Below are positions 6,586 through 14,274 of a stretch of 27,011 bases of DNA, in pieces. Below the pieces are notes generated by a model. That model saw nothing but the letters and a program-made list of their open reading frames with translations. It made no database searches and was not told the DNA's origin. Source of the DNA: Chitinophagaceae bacterium UBA2375 (GTDB taxonomy: Bacteria > Bacteroidota > Bacteroidia > Chitinophagales > Chitinophagaceae); the NCBI GenBank assembly GCA_002343985.1, contig DDTB01000022.1, forward strand, positions 1 through 27,011, in the 5' to 3' direction. The position numbers and the translations under genes were made by a program. How positions within the stretch are numbered: the stretch's first letter is position 1; every line of letters begins with the position of its first letter.

Positions 6586-7962
6586 ATGATTACAGTCATT
6601 ATTCCCGCGTTGAATGAAGAAGAAACCATCTGTGAAGTGGTGCAATACGCCGCCGGGCAGCCGGGTGTAACGGAAGTTATTGTTGTGGATGATAAATCAT
6701 TGGATGCCACGGTACAAAAGGCCACACAGGCCGGCGCAAAGGTGATAACCAGCACCAAACTGGGCAAGGGCGCTTCCATGAAAGATGGGTTGCTCTGCGC
6801 GAAGAATAACATTGTGGTATTCCTGGATGCAGACATACATCCATATCCCGAAGGCACCATTGCCAAGCTCACGGATCCCATTGTACAAGATAGCGCGGAT
6901 TTTGTGAAAGCCTGTTTTTCGCGGAACGCGGGCCGTGTCACTGAACTGGTTGCGAAGCCCTTGCTGAATATCTTATTCCCCGAACTGGCGCATTTTGAGC
7001 AACCGCTCAGTGGCATGATAGCGGGCAAGAAGGAATTTTTGGCACATGTACATTTTTATGATGATTACGGCGTGGATATCGGCTTGTTGATTGATATGCA
7101 TTTGATGAAGGCGCGCATCACGGAAGTGAATATCGGTTATATTGAAAACAACAGCAAACCCTGGCAGGAGCTGGGAAAAATGAGCCGTGAAGTGGCCAGG
7201 GCCATTTTAAGCAAAGCCAATCATCAACAAAAGAATGAATTTAACCTGGAGGAACTCAGGACAATGTCCATGATCCGCGACCAGATGGAATTTGCCATCA
7301 AGGAAAGTTTGATGGGATTAGAGAAGATGGCGGCCATAGATATGGACAATACCCTGCTGATGGGCCGTTTCATTGATACCTGTGCGGAAAAGTTTGGCTT
7401 TGTAAAAGAACTCATTGACATCCGCAGCATGGACAATGATGCCATCATCACTACCAAGAATATCGCTCGTTTGATGAAGGGTATAACATTGTCGGAAGTG
7501 CTGGAAGTGGCGGACAGTATCCCCATGGTGCCCGACGCGGTGGAAGTGATCACGGAGCTGAAGGACAGGGGTTATGTGGTGGGATTGATCAGCGACAGTT
7601 ACGATATTGTGGTGAACCATATCATGCGCAAAGCGGGCGCCGATTTCAGCCTGAGCAATGAGCTTGAGTTTTCAAACAGCGTAGCCACCGGTGAAGTGAA
7701 ACTGCCATCTTTCTTCTTTAATCAGCCGGGCGCATTGTGCAGGCATACTTTGTGCAAAACACATGCGCTCGAATACATCCTTAACCGCTATGGCATCCGC
7801 ATGAATAACACCATTGCCGTTGGTGATAGCGCCAACGACCTCTGCATGGTCAGGCATGCCGGTGTGGGTGTGGCATTCCGGTCGGGCAATGAATTGCTCA
7901 ACGCGATAGCCGATAAAAAAATCACGGAGCCCTCTTTCAGGGAATTGCTGAGCGTGGCGTAA
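6586..7962 (+). CDS. Fused GpgS-like glycosyltransferase and HAD phosphatase
   Basis: The 458-residue protein has two enzymes in one chain. Residues 1-225 are a GT-A glycosyltransferase with IIPALNEEETI at the N-terminus, the nucleotide/metal motif D81-A-D83, and a GRVTELVAKPLLNILFPEL...QPLSGMIAGKKE...YGVDIGLLIDM block. That block recalls GT81 glucosyl-3-phosphoglycerate synthases (GpgS) and relatives. Residues about 248-458 are a SerB-type HAD phosphatase: motif I D252-M-D254-N-T, motif II serine in LISDSYD, motif III lysine in the LCKTHALEYI region, and motif IV GDSAND at 413-418. All catalytic motifs are present in both halves. A plausible reaction is synthesis of a sugar-phosphoglycerate and its dephosphorylation to glucosylglycerate or a related compatible solute. 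The ATG at 6586 is preferred over an upstream TTG at 6550 because the conserved strand begins there. Substrates are inference. Confidence 0.85.
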   Translation: MITVIIPALNEEETICEVVQYAAGQPGVTEVIVVDDKSLDATVQKATQAGAKVITSTKLGKGASMKDGLLCAKNNIVVFLDADIHPYPEGTIAKLTDPIVQDSADFVKACFSRNAGRVTELVAKPLLNILFPELAHFEQPLSGMIAGKKEFLAHVHFYDDYGVDIGLLIDMHLMKARITEVNIGYIENNSKPWQELGKMSREVARAILSKANHQQKNEFNLEELRTMSMIRDQMEFAIKESLMGLEKMAAIDMDNTLLMGRFIDTCAEKFGFVKELIDIRSMDNDAIITTKNIARLMKGITLSEVLEVADSIPMVPDAVEVITELKDRGYVVGLISDSYDIVVNHIMRKAGADFSLSNELEFSNSVATGEVKLPSFFFNQPGALCRHTLCKTHALEYILNRYGIRMNNTIAVGDSANDLCMVRHAGVGVAFRSGNELLNAIADKKITEPSFRELLSVA

Positions 7963-7992
7963 CGGGAATGTGTAAACGAAATAATATCGGGC

Positions 7993-9204
7993 TTACTGCA
8001 ACAGCGCCCGGAGCAGGTAGAATGTCAGCGCCGAGAGGATACCGCTGATGGGGATGGTGAGGATCCAGGCCCAGAGCAGGTTCACGGTCACGCCCCAGCG
8101 AACGGCGGAAAGCCTTTTGGTAGCGCCTACGCCAATGATGGAACCGGTGATGGTATGCGTGGTACTCACAGGGATCTTCAATGCTTCCGTAACAAAAAGC
8201 GTGATGGCACCCGCTGTTTCGGCAGCCACACCTTCGAATGGCGTTACCTTGGTGATTTTGGTGCCCATCGTTTTTACAATCTTCCAACCACCACTCATAG
8301 TGCCCAATGCGATGGCCGCGTAGCAGGAAAGCGGTACCCACCAAACCATATTGTCGAGGCTGTACAAATTCGGGTTATAGGCGATCAGGGCAGCCATGAT
8401 GATACCCATCACTTTTTGCGCGTCGTTGCCACCATGCCCGATGCTGAACGCGGCAGAAGAAACAAGCTGCAGCCTTTTAAACCAGGTATTGGCCCTGCTG
8501 GCATGCAGGCTGTTTAAAAACAACGTGAATGAAGCCATGATCACAAGGATGGAAGCCAGCAATATCCATTTGAAATTGGTTGAATGAAAAATGACTTTCA
8601 TCGCGTAAGACTCAAAATGTGATTTGAGTTTGGCAGGGTCGGTCACCATATTTTGCTGCAGGAAAATGGCCACGCCTGCGAACACCAGGAAGGCTATGAT
8701 CTTAGGCATCCAGCCTTTCCGGAAGGAATGAATAAACCATAGCGATATGATAAAGGCCATGATCATGCCCACAACCGGCGCGAGGAAAATGAAGGAAACG
8801 GTTTTTATGATCGGCTCCGAATTGATTGAGCCGAAACCGCCAAAAGCGATGGCTGCGCCCGCGAAACCACCGATCAGTGTATGAGAGGAAGAAGATGGTA
8901 TGCCATACCACCAGGTAAGCAGGTTCCAGGTAATGGCGCCAATCAGTCCCGCGAAAATTACAAGGAGCATATCGTGTCCGGATACCACTTCCGTCTTCAC
9001 GGTTTTGGCGATGGTGTTGGCAACGCCATGGTCTTTAAAAATGAAAAAGGCCGCGAAGTTGAATAAAGCCGCCCACAGCACAGCTTGTCCGGGCGTCAGC
9101 ACTTTGGTAGATACAACGGTGGCAATGGAGTTGGCCGCATCGTGAAAACCATTGATATAGTCGAATATCAGGGCGAGCGCGATGATGATGATCAGCAGGG
9201 TCAT
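7993..9204 (-). CDS. Low-affinity inorganic phosphate transporter (PiT family)
   Basis: The 403-residue inner-membrane protein has about ten membrane helices arranged as an inverted repeat. The PiT signature appears near the N-terminus as DYINGFHDAANSIAT (residues 15-29) and in the second half as GHGGNDAQKVMG; these are the duplicated GxxNDxx phosphate/cation sites of the family. It would import phosphate together with H+ or a divalent cation. It follows the DUF47 gene on the same strand with a 33-base gap, which is the standard pit accessory-pit operon. The putative PHO-box array at 9944-9972 lies upstream of this operon. The stop is 30 bases from the convergent glycosyltransferase-phosphatase gene. 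Confidence 0.95.
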   Translation of the reverse strand: MTLLIIIIALALIFDYINGFHDAANSIATVVSTKVLTPGQAVLWAALFNFAAFFIFKDHGVANTIAKTVKTEVVSGHDMLLVIFAGLIGAITWNLLTWWYGIPSSSSHTLIGGFAGAAIAFGGFGSINSEPIIKTVSFIFLAPVVGMIMAFIISLWFIHSFRKGWMPKIIAFLVFAGVAIFLQQNMVTDPAKLKSHFESYAMKVIFHSTNFKWILLASILVIMASFTLFLNSLHASRANTWFKRLQLVSSAAFSIGHGGNDAQKVMGIIMAALIAYNPNLYSLDNMVWWVPLSCYAAIALGTMSGGWKIVKTMGTKITKVTPFEGVAAETAGAITLFVTEALKIPVSTTHTITGSIIGVGATKRLSAVRWGVTVNLLWAWILTIPISGILSALTFYLLRALLQ

Positions 9205-9237
9205 AAGCTGTGGTTGACTGGGCTTCTTCTGTTTCGG

Positions 9238-9885
9238 TTACGCGTATTTCACAATGATGGACTCAATCACATTGGCCACATCCTCACATTTATCGGTCAC
9301 GGTCTCCATGATCTGGTAGATCTCCCGTTTCTTGATTACTTCTTTGGCATCGGGTTCAGTGGCAAACAGTCGCTCAATACTCATATCAAAAATATCGTCT
9401 CCCTGGTTTTCGATGCTGTTGATGGCCACCAGCGCATCGGTGATCTGGCGCATGTTTTTCATATTGCGCAATTCCGTCACCGCTTTATGCACCTGTACGC
9501 AACCCAGCGCGATCAGGTCACCCATTTTCTGGATGCCGATATCGTTGGGGTCTACATGGTAAAAATTTATTTTTTTGGCAGAAGCGTAAATATAATCCGC
9601 GATGTCGTCGAGTGAAGTGGCGAGGTAATGTATGTCTTCACGGTCAAACGGGGTGATGAAGTTTTTTCCCAGCTCAGTGAAAATCTGGTGCGTGTACTCA
9701 TCATTTATATGCTCCATGTCTTCAACTTCCTTGATCAGTTTTCCCCTTTTCTCAAAATCGGGTTCGTGCAGGATCTCTTTCAGTTTATTTCCCATCTTCA
9801 CCAATACTTCCGACACATTTTCAAACAGTTGATAGAAAACTCGATCTTTGGGGAGGAAAATTTTGAGCAGGTTGTTAAAGGCCAT
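9238..9885 (-). CDS. DUF47 family PhoU-like phosphate transport regulator
   Basis: The 215-residue, all-helical, PhoU-like protein belongs to the DUF47 (pit accessory protein) family. Features are the N-terminal KIFLPKDRVFYQLFE segment, an EVEDMEHINDEYTHQIFTELGKNFITPFDREDIHYLATSLDDIADYI metal-binding-type core (E/D-x3-D patterns) and ENQGDDIFD later, which match the PhoU E(D)xxxD signature. It is cytoplasmic and is thought to modulate the PiT transporter encoded just downstream. The open frame reaches 44 codons further upstream to 10017, but that extension would overlap the divergent porin start, and the conserved family start MAFNNLL lies at 9885. Promoter elements should lie in the 125-base divergent region shared with the porin. 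Confidence 0.9.
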   Translation of the reverse strand: MAFNNLLKIFLPKDRVFYQLFENVSEVLVKMGNKLKEILHEPDFEKRGKLIKEVEDMEHINDEYTHQIFTELGKNFITPFDREDIHYLATSLDDIADYIYASAKKINFYHVDPNDIGIQKMGDLIALGCVQVHKAVTELRNMKNMRQITDALVAINSIENQGDDIFDMSIERLFATEPDAKEVIKKREIYQIMETVTDKCEDVANVIESIIVKYA

Positions 9886-9943
9886 GTGAAAAAATTTAGG
9901 CAAAATTAAAATTATCGCTTTCTTTGGGGCCAGTCCGGGAATT

Positions 9944-9972
9944 GGTAATGATTTGTTAACATAGAGGTAACA
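9944..9972. promoter_or_regulatory. Putative PHO box A (porin / DUF47-PiT divergent region)
   Basis: Three 7-bp units repeat at exactly 11-bp steps: GGTAATG (9944), GTTAACA (9955) and GGTAACA (9966). A further related GTTAAAC lies at 9986, out of phase. This is the direct-repeat layout of PhoB/PhoP operators (7-bp repeats with 4-bp spacers), and the units resemble the GTTCACC/CTTAAC-like units known in other phyla. It sits 39 bases before the porin start and about 59 bases before the DUF47 start, between two phosphate transport units. Confidence 0.6.
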
Positions 9973-10010
9973 CAGAATTATTATAGTTAAACATACGAAA
10001 AATACCCCAA

Positions 10011-11312
10011 GTGTCACGAAAACTCCTGCTGATCTTTTGTTCCCTTTGCATATATGGGTTTGCCCATGCGCAGTTCCTGATGGATATGGTGGATACTACA
10101 ACGGAAACGGGTAGGGGCATTTTGAGTGTATATAAAAAATATGACCACCTGCGGTTTACAGGATATATCCAGCCGCAATATCAACTGGCCGGCGAAAAGG
10201 GGTCAGAGAGTTTTGAGGGAGGGGATTTTTCTGAAAATGTGAGCAGCCGCTTTATGCTGCGCCGTTCAAGGGTGCGCATTGATTATGTGCACTATTACAG
10301 GGATGACCGTCCCGGTGTTCAATTTGTGTTTCAGTTTGATGCCAACGAACGCAGTTTTACCGTAAGGGATGTGTGGGGCCGCCTGTTTGAAAACAAATAC
10401 AAGCTTTTTTCATTTACCACGGGCATGTTCGCGAGGCCATTTGGGTATGAAGTCAACCTCAGCAGTTCCGACAGGGAAAGCCCGGAGCGTGGGCGCATGA
10501 GCCAGATCATGATGAGAAGCGAACGCGACCTTGGGGCCATGGCGACTTTCGACGCCAGGAAAAAAGTCAAAAACTTTAATTACCTGAAAATAGATGCCGG
10601 TGTGTTTAACGGGCAGGGCATCAACGCCGCGGGTGATTTTGATAACCATAAAGATTTTATCGGAAGGGTTTCCTTAAAGCCATACCCGCTCTCTAAAAAA
10701 ATGACATTATCCGCAGGGGGCTCGGTGTTAATAGGCGGTTTGGAAAACAATACAAGGTATCATTATACCACCGTCCGCGACGGCAATGGCTGGAAGGAGC
10801 AGGTGGATTCATCACTAACCAATATCGGCCGTATCTCTAAACGCAGGTATTTTGGCGCGGATGCACAATGGAAAATTGCCAATAAAAAAGGCTTTACGGA
10901 ATTGAGGGCCGAATTCATTGCAGGTACGCAAACAGGCACAGCGTTGAGCCCGGAAACACCCAATAAACTACCGGAAGCCAATGAGGGCTTCCACGAACGG
11001 CGTTTTTCCGGGGCGTATTTCTATTTCCTACAGCATATATTTTCAAGCAAGCACCAGTTATTGGTGAAGTATGATTGGTACGACCCGAATAGCCGGGTAT
11101 CAGGGATGGAAATTGGCAGGCCCGGCTCAAACCTGGGCGCCGCGAATATCAGGTACCAAACGCTGGGGCTGGGCTATATTTATTATATGAATGAAAACGC
11201 CAAACTGGTATTGTATTACGCGATGGTGCACAATGAAAAAACCAGTTTGCCCGGGTTTGACAAAGACCTGGACGATAATGTATTTACCTGCCGGTTACAG
11301 TTCCGGTTTTAG
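10011..11312 (+). CDS. Phosphate-selective porin O/P-like outer-membrane protein
   Basis: The 433-residue protein has a signal peptide (cleavage after AHA at residue 20) and then an alternating beta-strand pattern ending in a C-terminal strand with a terminal aromatic residue (CRLQFRF). RFTGYIQPQYQ..., RFMLRRSRVRIDYVHYYRDDRPGVQFVFQFD and FTTGMFARPFGYEVNLSSSDRESPERG are typical of the OprO/OprP (phosphate-selective porin) family. It would be a trimeric 16-stranded barrel letting phosphate or pyrophosphate through the outer membrane. The start is GTG at 10011, directly before the signal peptide; no ATG is available upstream. It diverges from the DUF47-PiT phosphate operon, with a PHO-box-like array in between. 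This context supports a real role in phosphate uptake, although many Bacteroidota members of this family are of untested specificity. Confidence 0.88.
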   Translation: MSRKLLLIFCSLCIYGFAHAQFLMDMVDTTTETGRGILSVYKKYDHLRFTGYIQPQYQLAGEKGSESFEGGDFSENVSSRFMLRRSRVRIDYVHYYRDDRPGVQFVFQFDANERSFTVRDVWGRLFENKYKLFSFTTGMFARPFGYEVNLSSSDRESPERGRMSQIMMRSERDLGAMATFDARKKVKNFNYLKIDAGVFNGQGINAAGDFDNHKDFIGRVSLKPYPLSKKMTLSAGGSVLIGGLENNTRYHYTTVRDGNGWKEQVDSSLTNIGRISKRRYFGADAQWKIANKKGFTELRAEFIAGTQTGTALSPETPNKLPEANEGFHERRFSGAYFYFLQHIFSSKHQLLVKYDWYDPNSRVSGMEIGRPGSNLGAANIRYQTLGLGYIYYMNENAKLVLYYAMVHNEKTSLPGFDKDLDDNVFTCRLQFRF

Positions 11313-11326
11313 CCTTTTTTGATGCT

Positions 11327-11366
11327 GGTAACCTTTGCTTAACTTTCGCTTCACGCTCCGGTAACA
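11327..11366 (+). promoter_or_regulatory. Putative PHO box B (upstream of the TonB-dependent receptor)
   Basis: Four 7-bp units lie at exactly 11-bp steps: GGTAACC (11327), CTTAACT (11338), CTTCACG (11349) and GGTAACA (11360). Three of the four contain TAAC and the other is TCAC in the same place. The array ends 34 bases before the receptor ATG, a distance like that of box A to the porin start. It is the most regular of the four arrays in the window. Confidence 0.65.
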
Positions 11367-11400
11367 TTGCCTTCGTCTCTTTGCGGAAACATTTGAAGGC

Positions 11401-14202
11401 ATGAGAGCAGTTCTACTGATTATCCAGGTTTTGTTTTGGGGAGTAGCGGCCGGACAAAGCATTAAACTGACCGGTAAGGTGAGCAACCAGCGCAATGAAG
11501 CGGTTGCGGGAGCCACCATTAAAGTTTCCGGGGCAAGCACGGCTGTGACCACCGATGTGGAAGGCCGGTACCAGATCAGTTTACAGCCTGGCGTAAAATA
11601 TACCATCGACATTTCGGCTGTGGGTTATAAAACCAAATCTGTCAGCGATGTGGATGTAGCCGCTAACCAGGATAATGAACTCAATATCATCCTCGAAACG
11701 GCATCCAAGCAGCTTGAAGGGGTTACCGTAGTGGCCAGTTCCAGGCGCCAGGAAAGCACACAGGCTTTACTTAGTTTTCAACGAAACAATACCGCATTAT
11801 CCAGTGGCCTTGCCGCTGATTTCATTCGCCGTACCCCTGATAAAAATACGGGTGAAGTGTTGCGCAGGGTGAGCGGCGCTTCGATACAGGATAATAAGTT
11901 TGTGGTGGTGCGTGGATTGAGCGACAGGTACAATAACGCATACATCAATAACGCGGCTTTGTCGAGTACGGAGCCCGATAAAAAAGCTTTCTCTTTTGAT
12001 GTCATCCCATCTTCCCTGATCGACAATATCATTATTAACAAAACGGCTACACCTGATATCACAGGCGAGTTTGCCGGTGGTTTGATCCAGATCCAGACTA
12101 AGGATATTCCCACTTCCAACCAGTTGATGGTGGGAATGAGTATGGGCTTCAACACCCAATCGGTGTTCGGAGATTTTGTGAGCAACGAACGCGGGTCTTC
12201 CGATTTTCTCGGGTTCGCGAACGACAGGAAGATACCGTCATCTTATCCCAAAAAATATCTTGATTATTCCAAACTTCCGGTAGAACAAAGGCTGGCCATC
12301 GCGCGATCTTTCAGCAATGATTCATATCGCGAAGTGAACTCAACAGCCCTGCCGATTCAACAGTACAACCTCACCTGGGCCAATGTGAAAAAGTTCGGAA
12401 AGGGCCATACCATTGGTTCTGTGCTCGGCGTTACATACCGCCAGTCGAAGCTGATGTTCGACGCGAGCAAATCATTGTATGAGAAAGGGGATAACGGACA
12501 ATTGTTTTTTGATTACAACGACCGCCAGAATAAATACGCGGTGAATGTAGGCGCCATCGCCAACATTGCCTGGACGTACAAGAAACATAAGATTGCATTT
12601 AAGAACCTGTTCAACCAGTTGCTGGAAGATAATTATTACACACGCAACGGCATCAACACCGAAAACCTGCAGGATGTATTGCTAAGGTCGTCCGTGCTCA
12701 ACCAGCGCAGCCTCTATTCTGGACAGTTGGAAGGAACGCACGAGTTACCCATCAAGCGCATCAAACTGAACTGGAACCTGAACCTGTCTATCAATGATAA
12801 ATCGCAGCCAGACCTGCGGGTACAGACATACGGTAAAACCATTGGCGCCAACGAACCATACCGCATCAACCTACGCGGCAATAATACCAACCGCTTTTTC
12901 AGCGAGCTGAACGATAAATCATTTGGTTACAACGCGTCACTGACCATGCCTTTTGAACTGGGCGCTTTCCGCCAGAGCCTGAAGATTGGTGGCAGTGCGA
13001 CAGTACGCCTGCGTGATTTCAGCGCTTACATTTTCGGGTATGCGGAGCCGTCAGATGCGTCATTGATCACACTTCCTTATGATCAGATCTTCGCCCCTGA
13101 AAATATCCGCGAAGGTGGCTTCCAGATGATCACGGACCTGCAGAACCCGCAGGATAAATATTATGGCGTATCAGCGCTCAGTGCGGGTTATATCATGCTC
13201 GACAATAAAATTAACGAGAAATTCAGGCTGGTATGGGGAGGGCGTTTGGAATATTTTGAACAGTTCCTGAAGTCGAATATTCAGGGTACCGACAAGGCAC
13301 AGATTGTGAATACCGATAAAATGGATTTCCTTCCTTCACTGAACCTCACGTTCAGCCCGAATAACAAAACGAATATCCGCTTAGCGGGTTCTCGCACGGT
13401 GGCCAGGCCGGAGTTCAGGGAGATCGCGCCATTTGCTTTCTTTGATTTCGAGCAGATCGCATCAACTGCCGGTTCACCAGATTTGAAACGCAGCAGCATC
13501 CTCAATGCCGATATCCGTTATGAGTATTATCCTAAAGCAGGCGAAGTGTTGTCGCTCGGCGCATTCTATAAAAATTTCACTGACCCTATTGAATTGAGGT
13601 TGAACAGCGCGAGTGTGGCCACCCGCCGCCAGTATGAGTTCCAGAACGCAGCTGATGCAAACCTCTTTGGCATCGAAGCGGAATTCCGTAAGAACCTTGG
13701 GTTTATCAATGGTTCTGAGAACAGTTGGTTGAGCAGGGTTTACTTTAATGGTAACGCTTCCGTAATTTTTTCTGAAGTGAACCTGGGTAATGTTGATGCC
13801 AGCGGACAAAAGCTTCCATCTACCTCCAGGCCATTACAGGGCCAAAGCCCATACCTGGTGAACGCAGGTTTCCAATACGATGGAAAAAAAGGTACCAGCG
13901 CGTCTGTTTTGTATAACAGGATCGGTGAACGCCTCGCGCTGGTAGGCAACAGCGATTTCGGGGATATCTATGAGAAGCCCAGGAACCTGGTGGATATCCA
14001 GGTGAGCCAGAAAGTCATGAAGAACAAAGGGGAACTTCGTTTAACCGTAAGCGATATTTTCAACCAGGCTTTCGCCACTTACGAAAACAGGGATACCAAA
14101 AAGGCATTCTCCGCAACAAGCGACAGGTATTTCAGCAGGTTCACCCCGGGAACCACCATCACCATCGGCTTTAACTACAATTTCGACCTCGGAAAAAAAT
14201 AA
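11401..14202 (+). CDS. TonB-dependent receptor with carboxypeptidase-regulatory-like N-terminal domain
   Basis: The 933-residue outer-membrane protein has a signal peptide (about 1-19), a carboxypeptidase D regulatory-like beta-sandwich (about 22-107, with VAGATIKVSGASTAVTTDVEGRYQI), a plug domain (about 115-235, with GEVLRRVSGASIQDNKFVVVRGLSDRYNN and FDVIPSSLIDNIIINKTATPDITGEFAGG), and a 22-strand-type barrel to the C-terminus (FTPGTTITIGFNYNFDL). It imports a bound ligand using TonB-ExbBD energy. It is not SusC-like, and no SusD follows; the partner gene is a lipoprotein of another type 72 bases downstream. The PHO-box-like array just upstream and the neighbouring phosphate porin suggest a phosphorus-containing ligand, which is inference; siderophore or peptide uptake is possible. 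The ATG at 11401 starts a good signal peptide. Confidence 0.92.
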   Translation: MRAVLLIIQVLFWGVAAGQSIKLTGKVSNQRNEAVAGATIKVSGASTAVTTDVEGRYQISLQPGVKYTIDISAVGYKTKSVSDVDVAANQDNELNIILETASKQLEGVTVVASSRRQESTQALLSFQRNNTALSSGLAADFIRRTPDKNTGEVLRRVSGASIQDNKFVVVRGLSDRYNNAYINNAALSSTEPDKKAFSFDVIPSSLIDNIIINKTATPDITGEFAGGLIQIQTKDIPTSNQLMVGMSMGFNTQSVFGDFVSNERGSSDFLGFANDRKIPSSYPKKYLDYSKLPVEQRLAIARSFSNDSYREVNSTALPIQQYNLTWANVKKFGKGHTIGSVLGVTYRQSKLMFDASKSLYEKGDNGQLFFDYNDRQNKYAVNVGAIANIAWTYKKHKIAFKNLFNQLLEDNYYTRNGINTENLQDVLLRSSVLNQRSLYSGQLEGTHELPIKRIKLNWNLNLSINDKSQPDLRVQTYGKTIGANEPYRINLRGNNTNRFFSELNDKSFGYNASLTMPFELGAFRQSLKIGGSATVRLRDFSAYIFGYAEPSDASLITLPYDQIFAPENIREGGFQMITDLQNPQDKYYGVSALSAGYIMLDNKINEKFRLVWGGRLEYFEQFLKSNIQGTDKAQIVNTDKMDFLPSLNLTFSPNNKTNIRLAGSRTVARPEFREIAPFAFFDFEQIASTAGSPDLKRSSILNADIRYEYYPKAGEVLSLGAFYKNFTDPIELRLNSASVATRRQYEFQNAADANLFGIEAEFRKNLGFINGSENSWLSRVYFNGNASVIFSEVNLGNVDASGQKLPSTSRPLQGQSPYLVNAGFQYDGKKGTSASVLYNRIGERLALVGNSDFGDIYEKPRNLVDIQVSQKVMKNKGELRLTVSDIFNQAFATYENRDTKKAFSATSDRYFSRFTPGTTITIGFNYNFDLGKK

Positions 14203-14242
14203 ATCATACATCATAAATCATACATCATAAATCATACATCAT
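14201..14242. repeat. Three perfect 14-bp tandem repeats
   Basis: The unit AAATCATACATCAT occurs three times without a mismatch (14201-14214, 14215-14228, 14229-14242), followed by a partial ACATCACAAATC. The first copy begins on the last two bases of the receptor stop codon, and the array lies between the receptor and the downstream lipoprotein gene. It is the reverse complement of the degenerate array at 2-43. Confidence 0.95.
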
Positions 14243-14274
14243 ACATCACAAATCAACTATTTAAACATACACTC

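Noticed and set aside
9886..10017. Upstream 44-codon extension of the DUF47 gene
   Set aside because: It would overlap the porin start and cover the shared promoter region; the family begins at the internal ATG at 9885.
11778..12185. Minus-strand open frames within the TonB receptor plug region
   Set aside because: They are shadows of a clearly coding frame and have no recognisable features.
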